A DNA stretch of 64,000 bases. It comes from Streptomyces reniochalinae. GTDB lineage: Bacteria > Actinomycetota > Actinomycetes > Streptomycetales > Streptomycetaceae. Below the pieces are notes generated by a model that saw only the letters and a list, made by a program, of their open reading frames with translations, ran no database searches and was not told the origin of the DNA. Position 1 is the first letter of the stretch. Every line of letters begins with the position of its first letter. Where the stretch lies: the NCBI RefSeq assembly GCF_003323735.1, contig NZ_QOIM01000038.1, positions 248,001 through 312,000 on the forward strand, read 5' to 3'. This document shows positions 48,857-57,460 of this stretch, piece after piece. Position numbers and translations under genes: made by a program.

Positions 48857-49447
48857 TCACAGAGCGCCCTTGGTGGAGGGGATCCCCGTCTGCCGCGGGT
48901 CGATCTCGCAGGCGTGGCGCAGGGCGCGGGCCAGCGCCTTGAACTGGCACTCGACGATGTGGTGCGCGTTGCGCCCGTACGGGACGTGGACGTGCAGCGC
49001 GACCTGTGCCTGGGCGACGAAGGACTCCAGGATGTGCCGGGTCATCGTCGTGTCGTAGGAGCCGATCATCGGGGCCATGTTCTCGGGCTCGGTGTGCACG
49101 AGGTAAGGGCGGCCCGACAGGTCGACGGTCACCTGGGCGAGCGACTCGTCCAGCGGCACCGAGGCGTTCGCGAACCGCACGATGCCGCGCTTGTCGCCGA
49201 GCGCCTGGCGGAACGCGGCGCCCAGCGCCAGCGAGGTGTCCTCGATGGTGTGGTGGCTGTCGATGTGCAGGTCGCCGTCGGTCTTGACCGTCAGGTCGAA
49301 CAGACCGTGGCGGCCGAGCTGGTCGAGCATGTGGTCGTAGAAGCCGACACCGGTCGAGACGTCGACCTCGCCGGTACCGTCGAGGTCGATCTCGACGGTG
49401 ACGGACGTCTCCTTGGTGGTGCGCTCCACCCGGCCCTTGCGCGTCAT
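48857..49447 (-). CDS. hisB: imidazoleglycerol-phosphate dehydratase
   Basis: This 196-aa Mn2+-dependent dehydratase makes imidazole acetol phosphate. The two duplicated metal motifs are HIDSHHTIEDTSLALG and YGRNAHHIVECQFKALARAL, and the C-terminus is STKGAL. It is the monofunctional form without the phosphatase domain. The ATG at 49447 overlaps the hisC stop by ATGA. The 85-base gap that follows leads to the small membrane protein. Confidence 0.96.
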   Translation of the reverse strand: MTRKGRVERTTKETSVTVEIDLDGTGEVDVSTGVGFYDHMLDQLGRHGLFDLTVKTDGDLHIDSHHTIEDTSLALGAAFRQALGDKRGIVRFANASVPLDESLAQVTVDLSGRPYLVHTEPENMAPMIGSYDTTMTRHILESFVAQAQVALHVHVPYGRNAHHIVECQFKALARALRHACEIDPRQTGIPSTKGAL

Positions 49448-50598
49448 GCTTCGCTCTTCTCCTTCAGCTCCTTCGTCACGGCTCGCACCGCGTCGAGGAA
49501 GGCGTCGTTCTCCTCCGGCGTCCCCACCGAGACCCGCAGCCGGCCGGGCACACCGTTGTCCCTGACCAGCACCCCGTGCACCAGCAGCGCCTCCCACACC
49601 GCGTGGGATCCGGCCGCGCCGTCGAAGTGGCCGAACTGCACGAAGTTGGCGTCCGACTCGGTGACCTCGAGGCCCATGGCCCGCAGTTCGCGCACCAGCC
49701 GGTCGCGTTCGGTCTTCAGCTGCTCGACGTAGCCGAGCAGGGTGTCGGTGTACTCCAGCGCCGCCAGCGCCGTGGCCTGCGTGACGGCCGAGAGGTGGTA
49801 CGGCAGCCGCACCAGCTGCACCGCGTCGACCACGGCCGGGTCGGCGGCCAGGTAGCCGAGGCGCAGCCCTGCGGCGCCGAACGCCTTGGACATGGTGCGC
49901 GAGAGCGCCAGCGTGGGGCGGCCCTCGATCAGCGGCAGCAGCGAGGGGCGGTGCGAGAACTCGCCGTACGCCTCGTCCACCACCACCAGCGCGCCGCGTT
50001 CGGGGCGCGCCGCCTGCGCCGCCTCGTACAGCGCGAGGACCGTCTCCTCGCCGACGGCGGTGCCGGTCGGGTTGTTGGGCGAGCAGATGAAGACCACGTC
50101 GGGCCGGTGCTGCGCGATGGCGGCGACGGCGGCCTCGGTGTCGATCGTGAAGTCGTCGTTGCGCGGCCCGGAGAGCCATCCTGTGCCGGTGCCGCGCGAG
50201 ATCAGCGCGTGCATCGAGTACGACGGCTCGAAGCCCAGCGCGACCCTGCCGGGGCCGCCGAAGGCCTGGAGGAGCTGCTGGAGCACCTCGTTGGAGCCGT
50301 TGGCCGCCCACACCTGCTCGCGGGTGACGGGGTGCCCCGCGGTGCGCGACAGGTAGTCCGCGAGGCGGGTCCGCAGCTCGGCCGCGTCCCGGTCCGGGTA
50401 GCGGTTGAGGCCGCGGGCCGCCTCGGTGACGCGTGCGGCGATGCGGGCCACCAGCTCCTCGGGGAGCGGGTAGGGGTTCTCGTTCGTGTTCAGCCGCACG
50501 GGGACGTCCAGCTGCGGGGCGCCGTACGGCGACTTGCCGCGCAGCTCGTCGCGGATGGGGAGCCCGTCCAGTGCGGACACGGGGTTGTTGCCGGTCAC
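49444..50598 (-). CDS. hisC: histidinol-phosphate aminotransferase
   Basis: This is a 384-aa fold-type I PLP aminotransferase that converts imidazole acetol phosphate to histidinol phosphate. The PLP lysine is K238 in LSRTMSKAFGAAGLRLGY. Other motifs are RLNTNENPYP, ANGSNEVLQ, SPNNPTGT and VVVDEAYGEF. The GTG at 50598 overlaps the hisD stop (GTGA), just past the tandem repeat carried by hisD. No defects are seen. Confidence 0.96.
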   Translation of the reverse strand: MTGNNPVSALDGLPIRDELRGKSPYGAPQLDVPVRLNTNENPYPLPEELVARIAARVTEAARGLNRYPDRDAAELRTRLADYLSRTAGHPVTREQVWAANGSNEVLQQLLQAFGGPGRVALGFEPSYSMHALISRGTGTGWLSGPRNDDFTIDTEAAVAAIAQHRPDVVFICSPNNPTGTAVGEETVLALYEAAQAARPERGALVVVDEAYGEFSHRPSLLPLIEGRPTLALSRTMSKAFGAAGLRLGYLAADPAVVDAVQLVRLPYHLSAVTQATALAALEYTDTLLGYVEQLKTERDRLVRELRAMGLEVTESDANFVQFGHFDGAAGSHAVWEALLVHGVLVRDNGVPGRLRVSVGTPEENDAFLDAVRAVTKELKEKSEA

Positions 50599-52040
50599 GA
50601 GCCGTTCTCCGGAACCTTCCAGTCACTGTGCTTGCCACGTTCGTCTCCGACGCCGTGCTTGCCACGTTCGTCTCCGACGCCGTGCTTGCCACGTTCGTCT
50701 CCGACGCCGTGCTTGCCACGTTCGTCTCCGACAAAACGGGCTTTGAGTGCCGCGCCGTGCGCGGGCAGATCCTCCGCCTCGGCCAGGGCGACGACGTGCG
50801 GGGTGATCTCGGCCAGCGCGTCACGGGAGTAGTCGACGACGTGGATGCCGCGCAGGAAGGACTGGACCGACAGGCCCGAGGAGTGGCAGGCGCAGCCGCC
50901 GGTGGGCAGCACGTGGTTGGAGCCCGCGGCGTAGTCGCCGAGCGAGACGGGCGCGTACGGTCCGACGAAGACCGCACCCGCGTTGACGACCCGGGCCGCC
51001 CACCCGGCGGCGTCCTCGGTCTGGATCTCCAGGTGCTCGGCGGCGTACGCGTTGACGACGGCCAGACCGCGGGCCAGGGAGTCGACGAGCACGATGCCCG
51101 ACTGCCGGCCCGCCAGCGCCTCGGCGATGCGCTCGCTGTGCTTGGTGGCGGGCACCTGCGCCGCCAGCTCCGCCTCGACGGCCTCGGCCAGCGCCTCGGA
51201 GGGGGTGACGAGGACGGCGGCGGCCACCACGTCGTGCTCGGCCTGGCTGATCAGGTCGGCGGCCAGGTGGGCCGGTTCCGCCGTGTCGTCGGCGAGGATC
51301 GCGATCTCGGTGGGTCCCGCCTCGGAGTCGATGCCGATGACGCCCTTGAGCAGCCGCTTGGCGGCCGCCACGTAGATGTTGCCAGGGCCCGTGACCAGCT
51401 GCACCGGGGCGCACTCGTCGGTGCCGTACGCGAACATCGCCACGGCCTGGGCGCCGCCGGCCGCGTACACCTCGTCCACGCCCAGCAGCGCGCAGGCGGC
51501 CAGGATCGTGGGGTGCGGCAGGCCGCCGAACTCCTTCTGGGCGGGCGAGGCGACGGCCAGCGAACCGACGCCGGCCTCCTGCGCGGGCACCACGTTCATC
51601 ACGACCGACGACGGGTAGACGGCGCGCCCGCCCGGTACGTACAGACCGACGCGCTCGACGGGAACCCACCGCTCGGTGACGGTTCCGCCCGGCACGACCC
51701 GCACCGTGGAGTCGGTGCGCCGCTGGTCGTGGTGGACGATCCGGGCCCGCCTGATCGACTCCTCCAGCGCGGCCCGCACGGCCGGATCCAGCTCTCCAAG
51801 CGCCTTCGCCAGCGCCTCGGCGGGCACCCGCAGCCGCTCCAGCCTGACGCCGTCGAACTTCTCCGTGTACTCGATCACCGCCGCCGCGCCACGATGCCGC
51901 ACGTCGTCGCAGATGGGCCGCACCTTGTGCAGGGCGGCCTCCACGTCGAGCTCGGCACGGGGCAGCAGGTCGCGGTCGAGGGTTCCGCTCGCCGCGCCCG
52001 CGGCGGGCGAGGAACCACGCAGATCGATTCGGGAGATCAC
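50595..52040 (-). CDS. hisD: histidinol dehydrogenase with repeat-expanded C-terminus
   Basis: This zinc enzyme makes histidine from histidinol in two NAD+-dependent steps. It is 481 aa against about 430-440 for the family. The core is intact, with VGLYVPGGRAVYPSSVVMN, DLISQAEHD (zinc/base region) and YAAEHLEIQTED. The extra length is residues 437-471: four copies of the nine-residue unit (GDERGKHGV), followed by SDWKVPENGS. As I recall, other streptomycete HisD proteins run from KARF almost directly into a WKVPE-like end, so the block looks inserted in frame. The GTG at 52040 (VISRIDLRG) follows GGGGGT. It is the first gene of the his operon. Confidence 0.95.
   Translation of the reverse strand: MISRIDLRGSSPAAGAASGTLDRDLLPRAELDVEAALHKVRPICDDVRHRGAAAVIEYTEKFDGVRLERLRVPAEALAKALGELDPAVRAALEESIRRARIVHHDQRRTDSTVRVVPGGTVTERWVPVERVGLYVPGGRAVYPSSVVMNVVPAQEAGVGSLAVASPAQKEFGGLPHPTILAACALLGVDEVYAAGGAQAVAMFAYGTDECAPVQLVTGPGNIYVAAAKRLLKGVIGIDSEAGPTEIAILADDTAEPAHLAADLISQAEHDVVAAAVLVTPSEALAEAVEAELAAQVPATKHSERIAEALAGRQSGIVLVDSLARGLAVVNAYAAEHLEIQTEDAAGWAARVVNAGAVFVGPYAPVSLGDYAAGSNHVLPTGGCACHSSGLSVQSFLRGIHVVDYSRDALAEITPHVVALAEAEDLPAHGAALKARFVGDERGKHGVGDERGKHGVGDERGKHGVGDERGKHSDWKVPENGS
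50628..50735. repeat. 27-bp tandem repeat inside hisD (four units, last one partial)
   Basis: Units begin at 50628, 50655, 50682 and 50709. The first three are identical 27-mers and the fourth matches for 24 bases (to 50732). The period is a multiple of three, so the hisD frame is kept and encodes GDERGKHGV repeatedly. All other frames are open too. There are no spacers, so this is not CRISPR-like. Exact identity of the copies points to recent expansion by slippage or conversion. Confidence 0.95.
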
Positions 52041-52077
52041 ACCCCCAAGTCTCTCAGACCCGCGGCACCTGTCCGCC

Positions 52078-52102
52078 GCCCGTATCAGAGGCTGATACGG
52101 GC
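52078..52102. promoter_or_regulatory. palindromic operator upstream of hisD
   Basis: GCCCGTATCAG (52078-52088) and CTGATACGGGC (52092-52102) are perfect 11-base inverted arms around AGG. The centre is 50 bases upstream of the hisD start. The CGTATCAG/CTGATACG core is richer in A+T than its surroundings, which favours a protein-binding site over a terminator. It probably controls the his operon; the regulator is not in the window. Confidence 0.6.
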
Positions 52103-52266
52103 CGGCAGGCGTTCCACACGACCACGCGGGAGGTTTGTCGCCTCGTGCGTTCATCCCGTCACAGAGCGGGAAGAGGAGCGGTACGACCACCACGTTCGCA
52201 CCCGCTGCCACGACCTGGCCGCCGGGGCCGCAGAACGTGACCGCGAGACAGCGACGAGGGGGAGAC

Positions 52267-53886
52267 GTGAGCGAGCCACCGGACTCCGGCGAGCCGCCGC
52301 CGGAGCTGCGGTTGACGACCGCCGAGTGGGGGCTGTGGCAGGCCTTCCGCAACGGCACCGAGCACGACCTGCGCTGCGGTGAGCCGGAACTGGACGACCC
52401 GAACGGCGACCACCCCTGGGGCCCCGAGCGCACCGTGCGGGCCCGGGTGATCGCACTGCTGCTGCTGCACGGTCCTCCGCCGCTGCTGGGCCGGGTCTCC
52501 TCGCTCCACCTGACCGGCGCGGTGGTCACCGGCTGCCTCGACCTGGCGGGCGGCTCCGTCGAGCCGTACTTCGAGCTGCGGTCCTGCCGCTTCGAGGACG
52601 AGGTGCGGATGCCCGAGGCCCGGGTGAGCACCGTGCGCTTCGTCGACTGCTACCTGCCCCGCTTCGACGCGGCCCGGCTGACCACCGAAGGTGACCTGCA
52701 CCTGCCCAGGTGCAGCATCCCGGAGGGCATCAAGCTGACGGACGCCACCATCGGCACAGACCTGCTGCTGAACGAGGCCACCGTCGGCAGCGGACGGCGC
52801 ACCCGTGCCATCGCCGCGGACGGCGTCAACGTCTCGCAGGAGCTCCAGGCCAGCCTGCTGGTCACCGACGGGCAGGTCAGTCTGCGCGGCGCCGCGGTCG
52901 GCAGCTCCCTGCACATGTTCGGCTCCGTACTGCGCAACCCGCGCGGGCGGGTGGCCCTGTTCGCGCCGCAGATGACGGTCGACCAGGTGGCCAGCTTCGC
53001 CGACGCGGGCCGCGGCAACGCCCCGCAGCTCTACGGCGCCACCCCGCCGGCCGGCACCCGCTACGACTTCTCCACCCGGGGCGGCACCAGGTGGAGGACC
53101 AAACACTTCGAGTGCACCGGCGGCATGGTGCTCGACGACGGGCGGTTCGGCTCCTCACTGGTGATCGAGAACGCCCGGCTGGAGATGCAGCGGGACCAGG
53201 AGCTGTCGCTGCGGCGCATCACCACGCCGGAGCTGACCTTCACCCCGCAGCTGCCCGAACGCGGCCTGGTCGTGCTGTCGGGGGCGAGCGTGGAGAAGCT
53301 GATGGACCGCGCCTCCAGCTGGCCGCAGGACCACCGGCTGTGGATGGCGGGCTTCACCTACTCGCACGCCATCCCCAAGGAAGGCCACTTCAACGTCCGC
53401 GAGCGGCTCCAGTGGATCAACGCGGCCACCGCCGAGTACGCGCCCGAGCCGTACGAACAGCTCGCGGCGATGTACCGCAACGGCGGCGAGGACACCAACG
53501 CGCGGATCGTGCTGCTGGCCAAACAGCGCCGCCGCCGGGAGACGCTGCCGCTGCCGGGCAAGGTGTGGGGCGTCCTACAGGACTGGACGGTGGCCTACGG
53601 CTACCGCCCGGCCCAGGCCGCGCTGTGGATGGCCGTCCTGTGGCTGACCGGGGCACTGCTGTTCGAGGCACACCGGCCGCCCGCGCTCAAGGACGGCGAG
53701 GCACCGCACTGGAACGCCACCCTGTACGCGCTGGACCTGCTGCTGCCCGTCATCTCCTTCGGCCAGGACACGGCCTGGGACCCGGCGGGCGGCTACCAGT
53801 GGATCGCCGCCGTGATGGTCCTCGCGGGCTGGGTACTGGCCACGACGGTCGCCGCGGGCGCCACCCCGCTGCTGCGCCGGCAGTAG
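52267..53886 (+). CDS. membrane-anchored protein with repetitive beta-rich domain
   Basis: This 539-aa protein is of unknown function. Residues about 60-350 form a repetitive beta-rich region with short recurring units (VTGCLDLAGGSV, DLHLPRCSIPEGIKL, GTDLLLNEATVG, QVSLRGAAVGSSLHM) spaced about 20-25 residues apart, suggesting a right-handed beta-helix like pentapeptide-repeat proteins. A charged stretch follows (LAKQRRRRETLP), then two to three membrane helices at the C-terminus (AALWMAVLWLTGALLFEA, WIAAVMVLAGWVLATTVA). Relatives are sometimes labelled membrane-associated oxidoreductase, which nothing here supports. The GTG at 52267 has GGGGGAGA upstream. It is divergent from hisD. Confidence 0.8.
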   Translation: MSEPPDSGEPPPELRLTTAEWGLWQAFRNGTEHDLRCGEPELDDPNGDHPWGPERTVRARVIALLLLHGPPPLLGRVSSLHLTGAVVTGCLDLAGGSVEPYFELRSCRFEDEVRMPEARVSTVRFVDCYLPRFDAARLTTEGDLHLPRCSIPEGIKLTDATIGTDLLLNEATVGSGRRTRAIAADGVNVSQELQASLLVTDGQVSLRGAAVGSSLHMFGSVLRNPRGRVALFAPQMTVDQVASFADAGRGNAPQLYGATPPAGTRYDFSTRGGTRWRTKHFECTGGMVLDDGRFGSSLVIENARLEMQRDQELSLRRITTPELTFTPQLPERGLVVLSGASVEKLMDRASSWPQDHRLWMAGFTYSHAIPKEGHFNVRERLQWINAATAEYAPEPYEQLAAMYRNGGEDTNARIVLLAKQRRRRETLPLPGKVWGVLQDWTVAYGYRPAQAALWMAVLWLTGALLFEAHRPPALKDGEAPHWNATLYALDLLLPVISFGQDTAWDPAGGYQWIAAVMVLAGWVLATTVAAGATPLLRRQ

Positions 53887-53899
53887 CCGCCCCGCGGCG

Positions 53900-53924
53900 G
53901 GGGCCTGCGGCGGCCGCAGGCCCC
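53900..53924 (+). terminator. hairpin terminator after the beta-rich membrane protein gene
   Basis: GGGGCCTGCGG (53900-53910) pairs perfectly with CCGCAGGCCCC (53914-53924) around a 3-base loop, 14 bases after the stop codon. Confidence 0.65.
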
Positions 53925-54079
53925 GCGACGCCGGCGGCGGGGAGGACTCGCGGCGGCCGGGTGGCGGGGGCCTCTCGGCGGCGGTGGCGGGGCCGCAGAG
54001 GGGCTGCGGTGGGGCCGCGCGGGGCCGCACCGCGCACCAAGGCCCCCTTCGGACGCCGGAGGCTTTAGGCTTACCCGTT

Positions 54080-54904
54080 GTGACAACCGCGCTTCCGCTC
54101 TTCCCCCTCAACTCGGTGCTGTTCCCGGGCCTGGTGCTGCCGCTGAACATCTTCGAGCCGCGGTACCGCGCGCTGATGCGTGACCTGCTCGCGCTCCCCG
54201 AGGACGCGCCACGCCGCTTCGGCGTCGTCGCCATCCGGGACGGCCGCGAGGTCGCACCGACGGCCACCGGCATGCCCGACTCGGCGCCAGCGCAAGGCAC
54301 CGACCCGACCGCGGGCTTCGGCCCGGAACCGATCAAGTCGTTCTACACCGTCGGCTGCGTCGCCGACGCCTCGACCATCCGCGAACGCGCCTCGGGCCTC
54401 GCCGGCCCGGACGAGGGGGGCGAGGACGACCAGGACGAGCAGACGGCGACCGACGCCGATCCGCGGGCGAGCAGCACCGGATACGAGGTACTGGCCACCG
54501 GCACCACCCGCTTCCGGCTGCTGTCGGTGGACGCCTCGGGGCCCTACCTGACCGGCGAGATCGAGGAGTTGCCCGAAGAAGAGGGCGACGAGGCCGGCGC
54601 ACTGGCCTCCGGTGTACTGCGCGCCTTCCGCGGCTACCAGAAGCGGCTGGCCAGCGCCCGCGAGAGGACCCTGGCCGCCGGAGCGGAACAGGACCTGCCG
54701 GACGACCCGTCGGTCGTCTCCTACCTGGTCGCCGCCGCCACCGTGCTGGACACGCCCGCCAAGCAGCGGCTGCTCCAGGCGCCCGACACGGCGACCCGGC
54801 TCGCCGACGAGCTGAAGCTGCTGCGCAGGGAGACGGCCGTCATCGGCAAGCTGCCCTCGCTGCCTGCGGCCGACCTGACCAGGAACCCGACGAGCCAGAA
54901 CTGA
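54080..54904 (+). CDS. Lon-protease N-terminal-domain protein (LON substrate-binding domain)
   Basis: This 274-aa protein consists of a stand-alone Lon N-terminal (PUA-like) domain: LPLFPLNSVLFPGLVLPLNIFEPRYRALM at the N-terminus and GYEVLATGTTRFRLLSV in the middle. It is followed by a helical part (DDPSVVSYLVAAATVLDTPAKQRLLQ). ATPase and protease domains are absent. An acidic insert (DEGGEDDQDEQTATDADPR) interrupts the domain near residue 125. The GTG at 54080 lies 8 bases after TAGGCT, so the mRNA may be leaderless. A role in substrate recognition is inferred from the domain. The YbaK-type gene follows 22 bases later. Confidence 0.88.
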   Translation: MTTALPLFPLNSVLFPGLVLPLNIFEPRYRALMRDLLALPEDAPRRFGVVAIRDGREVAPTATGMPDSAPAQGTDPTAGFGPEPIKSFYTVGCVADASTIRERASGLAGPDEGGEDDQDEQTATDADPRASSTGYEVLATGTTRFRLLSVDASGPYLTGEIEELPEEEGDEAGALASGVLRAFRGYQKRLASARERTLAAGAEQDLPDDPSVVSYLVAAATVLDTPAKQRLLQAPDTATRLADELKLLRRETAVIGKLPSLPAADLTRNPTSQN

Positions 54905-54926
54905 CGACCGCCGGGGAGCGGCACAC

Positions 54927-55424
54927 GTGGCGAAGAAGAACAGGCGGCAGGGGTCGGCGACCCCGGCGATCGTGGCCGCCACCGAGGCGGGGATCCCCTT
55001 CGAGACCCACGCCTACGAACACGACGCTGCGGCCGCCTCCTTCGGTGAGGAAGCCGCCGAGGCCCTCGGAGTGCCGGCCGAGCGGGTCTTCAAGACGCTG
55101 GTGGCCGAGGTCGACGGCGCCCTGACGGTGGCCGTCGTCCCGGTGTCGGCCTCGCTCGACCTCAAGGCGCTGGCGTCCGCCCGCGGCGGCAAGCGGGCCG
55201 TCATGGCCGACCCGGCCGCCGCCGAGCGCACCACCGGATACGTACGCGGCGGCATCTCCCCGCTGGGCCAGCGCAAGCCGCTGCCCACCGTTTTGGACAC
55301 CTCCGCCGGGGAACACCCCACCATCTGCGTCTCGGCGGGCCGCCGCGGCCTGGAGATCGAACTCGCACCGGGAGACCTGGCAGCGCTGACCGGGGCCGTC
55401 CTGGCTCCGGTGGCCCGCGCCTGA
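54927..55424 (+). CDS. Cys-tRNA(Pro)/aminoacyl-tRNA deacylase, YbaK/EbsC type
   Basis: This 165-aa trans-editing protein of the YbaK/ProX family hydrolyses mischarged tRNA. Family features are PFETHAYEHD, the catalytic-lysine region RVFKTLVAEVDG, YVRGGISPLGQRKPLPTVLD and ICVSAGRRGLEIELAPGDL. The GTG at 54927 has GGGGAG 8 bases upstream. It is probably co-transcribed with the Lon-domain gene. The length is normal. Confidence 0.92.
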   Translation: MAKKNRRQGSATPAIVAATEAGIPFETHAYEHDAAAASFGEEAAEALGVPAERVFKTLVAEVDGALTVAVVPVSASLDLKALASARGGKRAVMADPAAAERTTGYVRGGISPLGQRKPLPTVLDTSAGEHPTICVSAGRRGLEIELAPGDLAALTGAVLAPVARA

Positions 55425-55461
55425 GCCGCACCGCGGAGCCGCTTCCCGCGCCCGAGGCGCA

Positions 55462-55477
55462 CCCGCCCGCGGGCGGG
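55462..55477. terminator. bidirectional hairpin between convergent genes
   Basis: CCCGCCCG and CGGGCGGG (55462-55477) form a perfect 16-base palindrome in the 55-base gap between the convergent YbaK-type and DUF2567-type genes. It is a plausible shared terminator. Confidence 0.45.
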
Positions 55478-55479
55478 GC

Positions 55480-56163
55480 TCAGCGCTCCCAGCCCTCGGG
55501 AGCCCCGGCCACCGCCTCGGGCGCCTCGCGGGGCCCGAACAGCGCGGTGGTCACCAGGTGCACGAGGGTCGCCGCGACCGGCCACGCCAACAGCATCCCG
55601 TAGGCGTGCAGTTCCAGCGGGGCCTCGAAGGTGGCACCCTTGCCCGCGGCGCGCGCCGCGGCGGGCAGATCGGTCTCCGGGCCGAACCACACACCGACCC
55701 GCCACGCCAGCACGGAGCCCAGCAGCCCGCCGAGCGCCAGACCGACCACCAGGCCGACGCCCCCGCGCCTGCGCACCGCGAAGAGAACCAGGCCACAGAC
55801 CGCCCCGAAGGCCAGACCGAGCAGCGCGAAGACGCCCTCGGCGCCGATGGCCTCCTCGCCCTCCGGGTCCTTGAACAGGACGACCTGGCCGTTGTTGTAG
55901 AGCGGCACCCGGGGAGCCAGCCACAGCCACAGCAGGCCCATCAGGACCCCGACGACGGCGACGGCCACGGCGCACACGGCGGCCTCGCGCAGCTCGCGCC
56001 GGACAAGAGGCCCGCCCTCACCGCCGTAGCCGGCCTCCACGCCGTGCTGAGGCACCGGCTGCGGCGCCGCGGAACCGGTGCCGGGCTGCTCGCCCGGCGC
56101 CGGCCGGGGCGATCCGGCGTGCGGGTGGTCGGGGTCGTGCGGAGAGGGCGTCGGTACGGTCAC
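55480..56163 (-). CDS. DUF2567-like membrane protein
   Basis: This 227-aa protein has a Pro/His-rich N-terminus of about 45 residues and then four membrane helices (AAVCAVAVAVVGVLMGLLWL, FALLGLAFGAVCGLVLFAV, GLVVGLALGGLLGSVLAW, and the final helix near AYGMLLAWPVAATLVHLV). Features such as LAPRVPLYNNGQVVLFKDPEGEEAIGAEG between helices one and two match DUF2567 proteins of actinobacteria. The GTG at 56163 lies 68 bases from the upstream ABC permease gene on the same strand. The function is unknown. Confidence 0.82.
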   Translation of the reverse strand: MTVPTPSPHDPDHPHAGSPRPAPGEQPGTGSAAPQPVPQHGVEAGYGGEGGPLVRRELREAAVCAVAVAVVGVLMGLLWLWLAPRVPLYNNGQVVLFKDPEGEEAIGAEGVFALLGLAFGAVCGLVLFAVRRRGGVGLVVGLALGGLLGSVLAWRVGVWFGPETDLPAAARAAGKGATFEAPLELHAYGMLLAWPVAATLVHLVTTALFGPREAPEAVAGAPEGWER

Positions 56164-56231
56164 GGAGCCATCGTGCCAGGCCCGCGCGGTGCAGGCGGCC
56201 CCGGCCCTCACGGCCGCGCGCCGGGAGGGCG

Positions 56232-57374
56232 TCAGCGGGTGGCCGCCCACCGGTAGGCGCGGGTGGCGACGGCGAGTGACAGTACGCCCACGGCGGCGCA
56301 CACCCCGAGGTCGGCCAGGACGCTCCCCCAGTCGGGGTGCGCCTCGAAGGTGCGCGCGAAGGCCTCCACGCCGTACGTCGACGGCAGCAGGTCCCGCGCC
56401 CACCCCACGACCGTCGGCAGCCCGCCGGCCGGCAGCACGCCCAGCAGCAGCGCCGCCGACATCCCCAGCTGGCCCCCCAGCGTCGCCAGCTCGGGGCGCG
56501 GCGCCAGCAGCCCCAACGCGGCACCGAGACCCGCCAGCGCCGCCCCGGCCAGCGGTACGACAGCGACGAGCACCCACAGTCCGCCCAGCGGCAGTTGGAA
56601 GAGGAGGCTGCCCACCACCGCGGTGACCGCCACACCCGGCACCGTGAACGACGCGTACGCGGCCGCGGCGCCCAGCACCACGGAGGCGGCGGGCACCGGC
56701 AGCGTGGCGTAGTGGTCGAGGCCGCCCCCGGCGCGCAACTGGCCGAAGTACTGCGCCAGCAGATTGAGCGCCACGAACGCGACGACCAGCACGCTCGACC
56801 CGGCCACGACGGCGCGCGCCTCCGCACCGCCGTCCACCACGCCGCGCAGCAGGACCATGATGCCCAGCGACTGGAACGTCGCCACGAACAGCAGCGGAAT
56901 CCGCGCCACCCGCGCCCGCGAGAGCTGCGCCCGGTAGACCGCACCCAACGCGGGCCACCACCGCGCCCGCGGCGCCAGGGCCACGCCGCCGGCGTCGTGC
57001 CGCCCCCCGAACCCGTCCTCCACCCCGTCTCCAACCTCCGCCCCCGAGGCCACGCCCACCCCTGCCGGGAGGGGCGCCTCCCCCAGACCGGACGCCTCGA
57101 CGGCGACGGGCGCCTCGGCCGGGGCGGGCGCCTCGGCCGGGGCGGGCGCCTCGGCGGAAACGGGCGTCTCCGCCAGGGCGGGAGCGTCCAGCGGGGTGGG
57201 CGCCTCCGGTGTGGTGTTCGGCGGGGGCGCGGGGGGCCGCGCCGGGCTCGTGGGGTGGGCCGCCGCATCCGCGGGCGGCGGTGCCGCTTCGCCGGGCCCT
57301 GGCGGCGTTCGCGCCGGTGCCGGCGCGGTCTCGTCCGTGTGTCGGCTGTCCGTCGTGGCCGCCGTCGTCCTCAT
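56232..57374 (-). CDS. ABC exporter permease with long Ala/Pro-rich N-terminus
   Basis: This 380-aa membrane protein has six helices in residues about 145-375, of the ABC-2 (multidrug/polymer export) type. It is preceded by about 120 residues rich in Ala, Pro, Glu and Thr that include six-residue repeats (APAEAP). The ATG at 57374 has CAGGAG upstream. It would pair with the ATPase encoded 154 bases upstream. A perfect 30-bp palindrome separates the two genes, so they may be only partly co-transcribed. The substrate is unknown. Confidence 0.86.
   Translation of the reverse strand: MRTTAATTDSRHTDETAPAPARTPPGPGEAAPPPADAAAHPTSPARPPAPPPNTTPEAPTPLDAPALAETPVSAEAPAPAEAPAPAEAPVAVEASGLGEAPLPAGVGVASGAEVGDGVEDGFGGRHDAGGVALAPRARWWPALGAVYRAQLSRARVARIPLLFVATFQSLGIMVLLRGVVDGGAEARAVVAGSSVLVVAFVALNLLAQYFGQLRAGGGLDHYATLPVPAASVVLGAAAAYASFTVPGVAVTAVVGSLLFQLPLGGLWVLVAVVPLAGAALAGLGAALGLLAPRPELATLGGQLGMSAALLLGVLPAGGLPTVVGWARDLLPSTYGVEAFARTFEAHPDWGSVLADLGVCAAVGVLSLAVATRAYRWAATR
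57090..57179. repeat. 18-bp tandem repeat inside the ABC permease gene
   Basis: Five 18-base units encode a six-residue Ala/Pro/Glu repeat in the N-terminal tail. Units at 57108 and 57126 are identical; those at 57090, 57144 and 57162 are diverged. The period keeps the frame. Confidence 0.75.
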
Positions 57375-57460
57375 CCGAGCTCGCTCCTGACATCCCGCTC
57401 GTCGGGCCGCTTCGTCCCGTGCCGCGTCGTTGTGCCGTCTTCCGCCCGCGCGCCTGACCA

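Noticed and set aside
50628..50735. Short regular repeats that could suggest a CRISPR array
   Set aside because: The 27-base units are directly abutting with no spacers, lie inside a coding gene and keep its frame; there are no cas genes.
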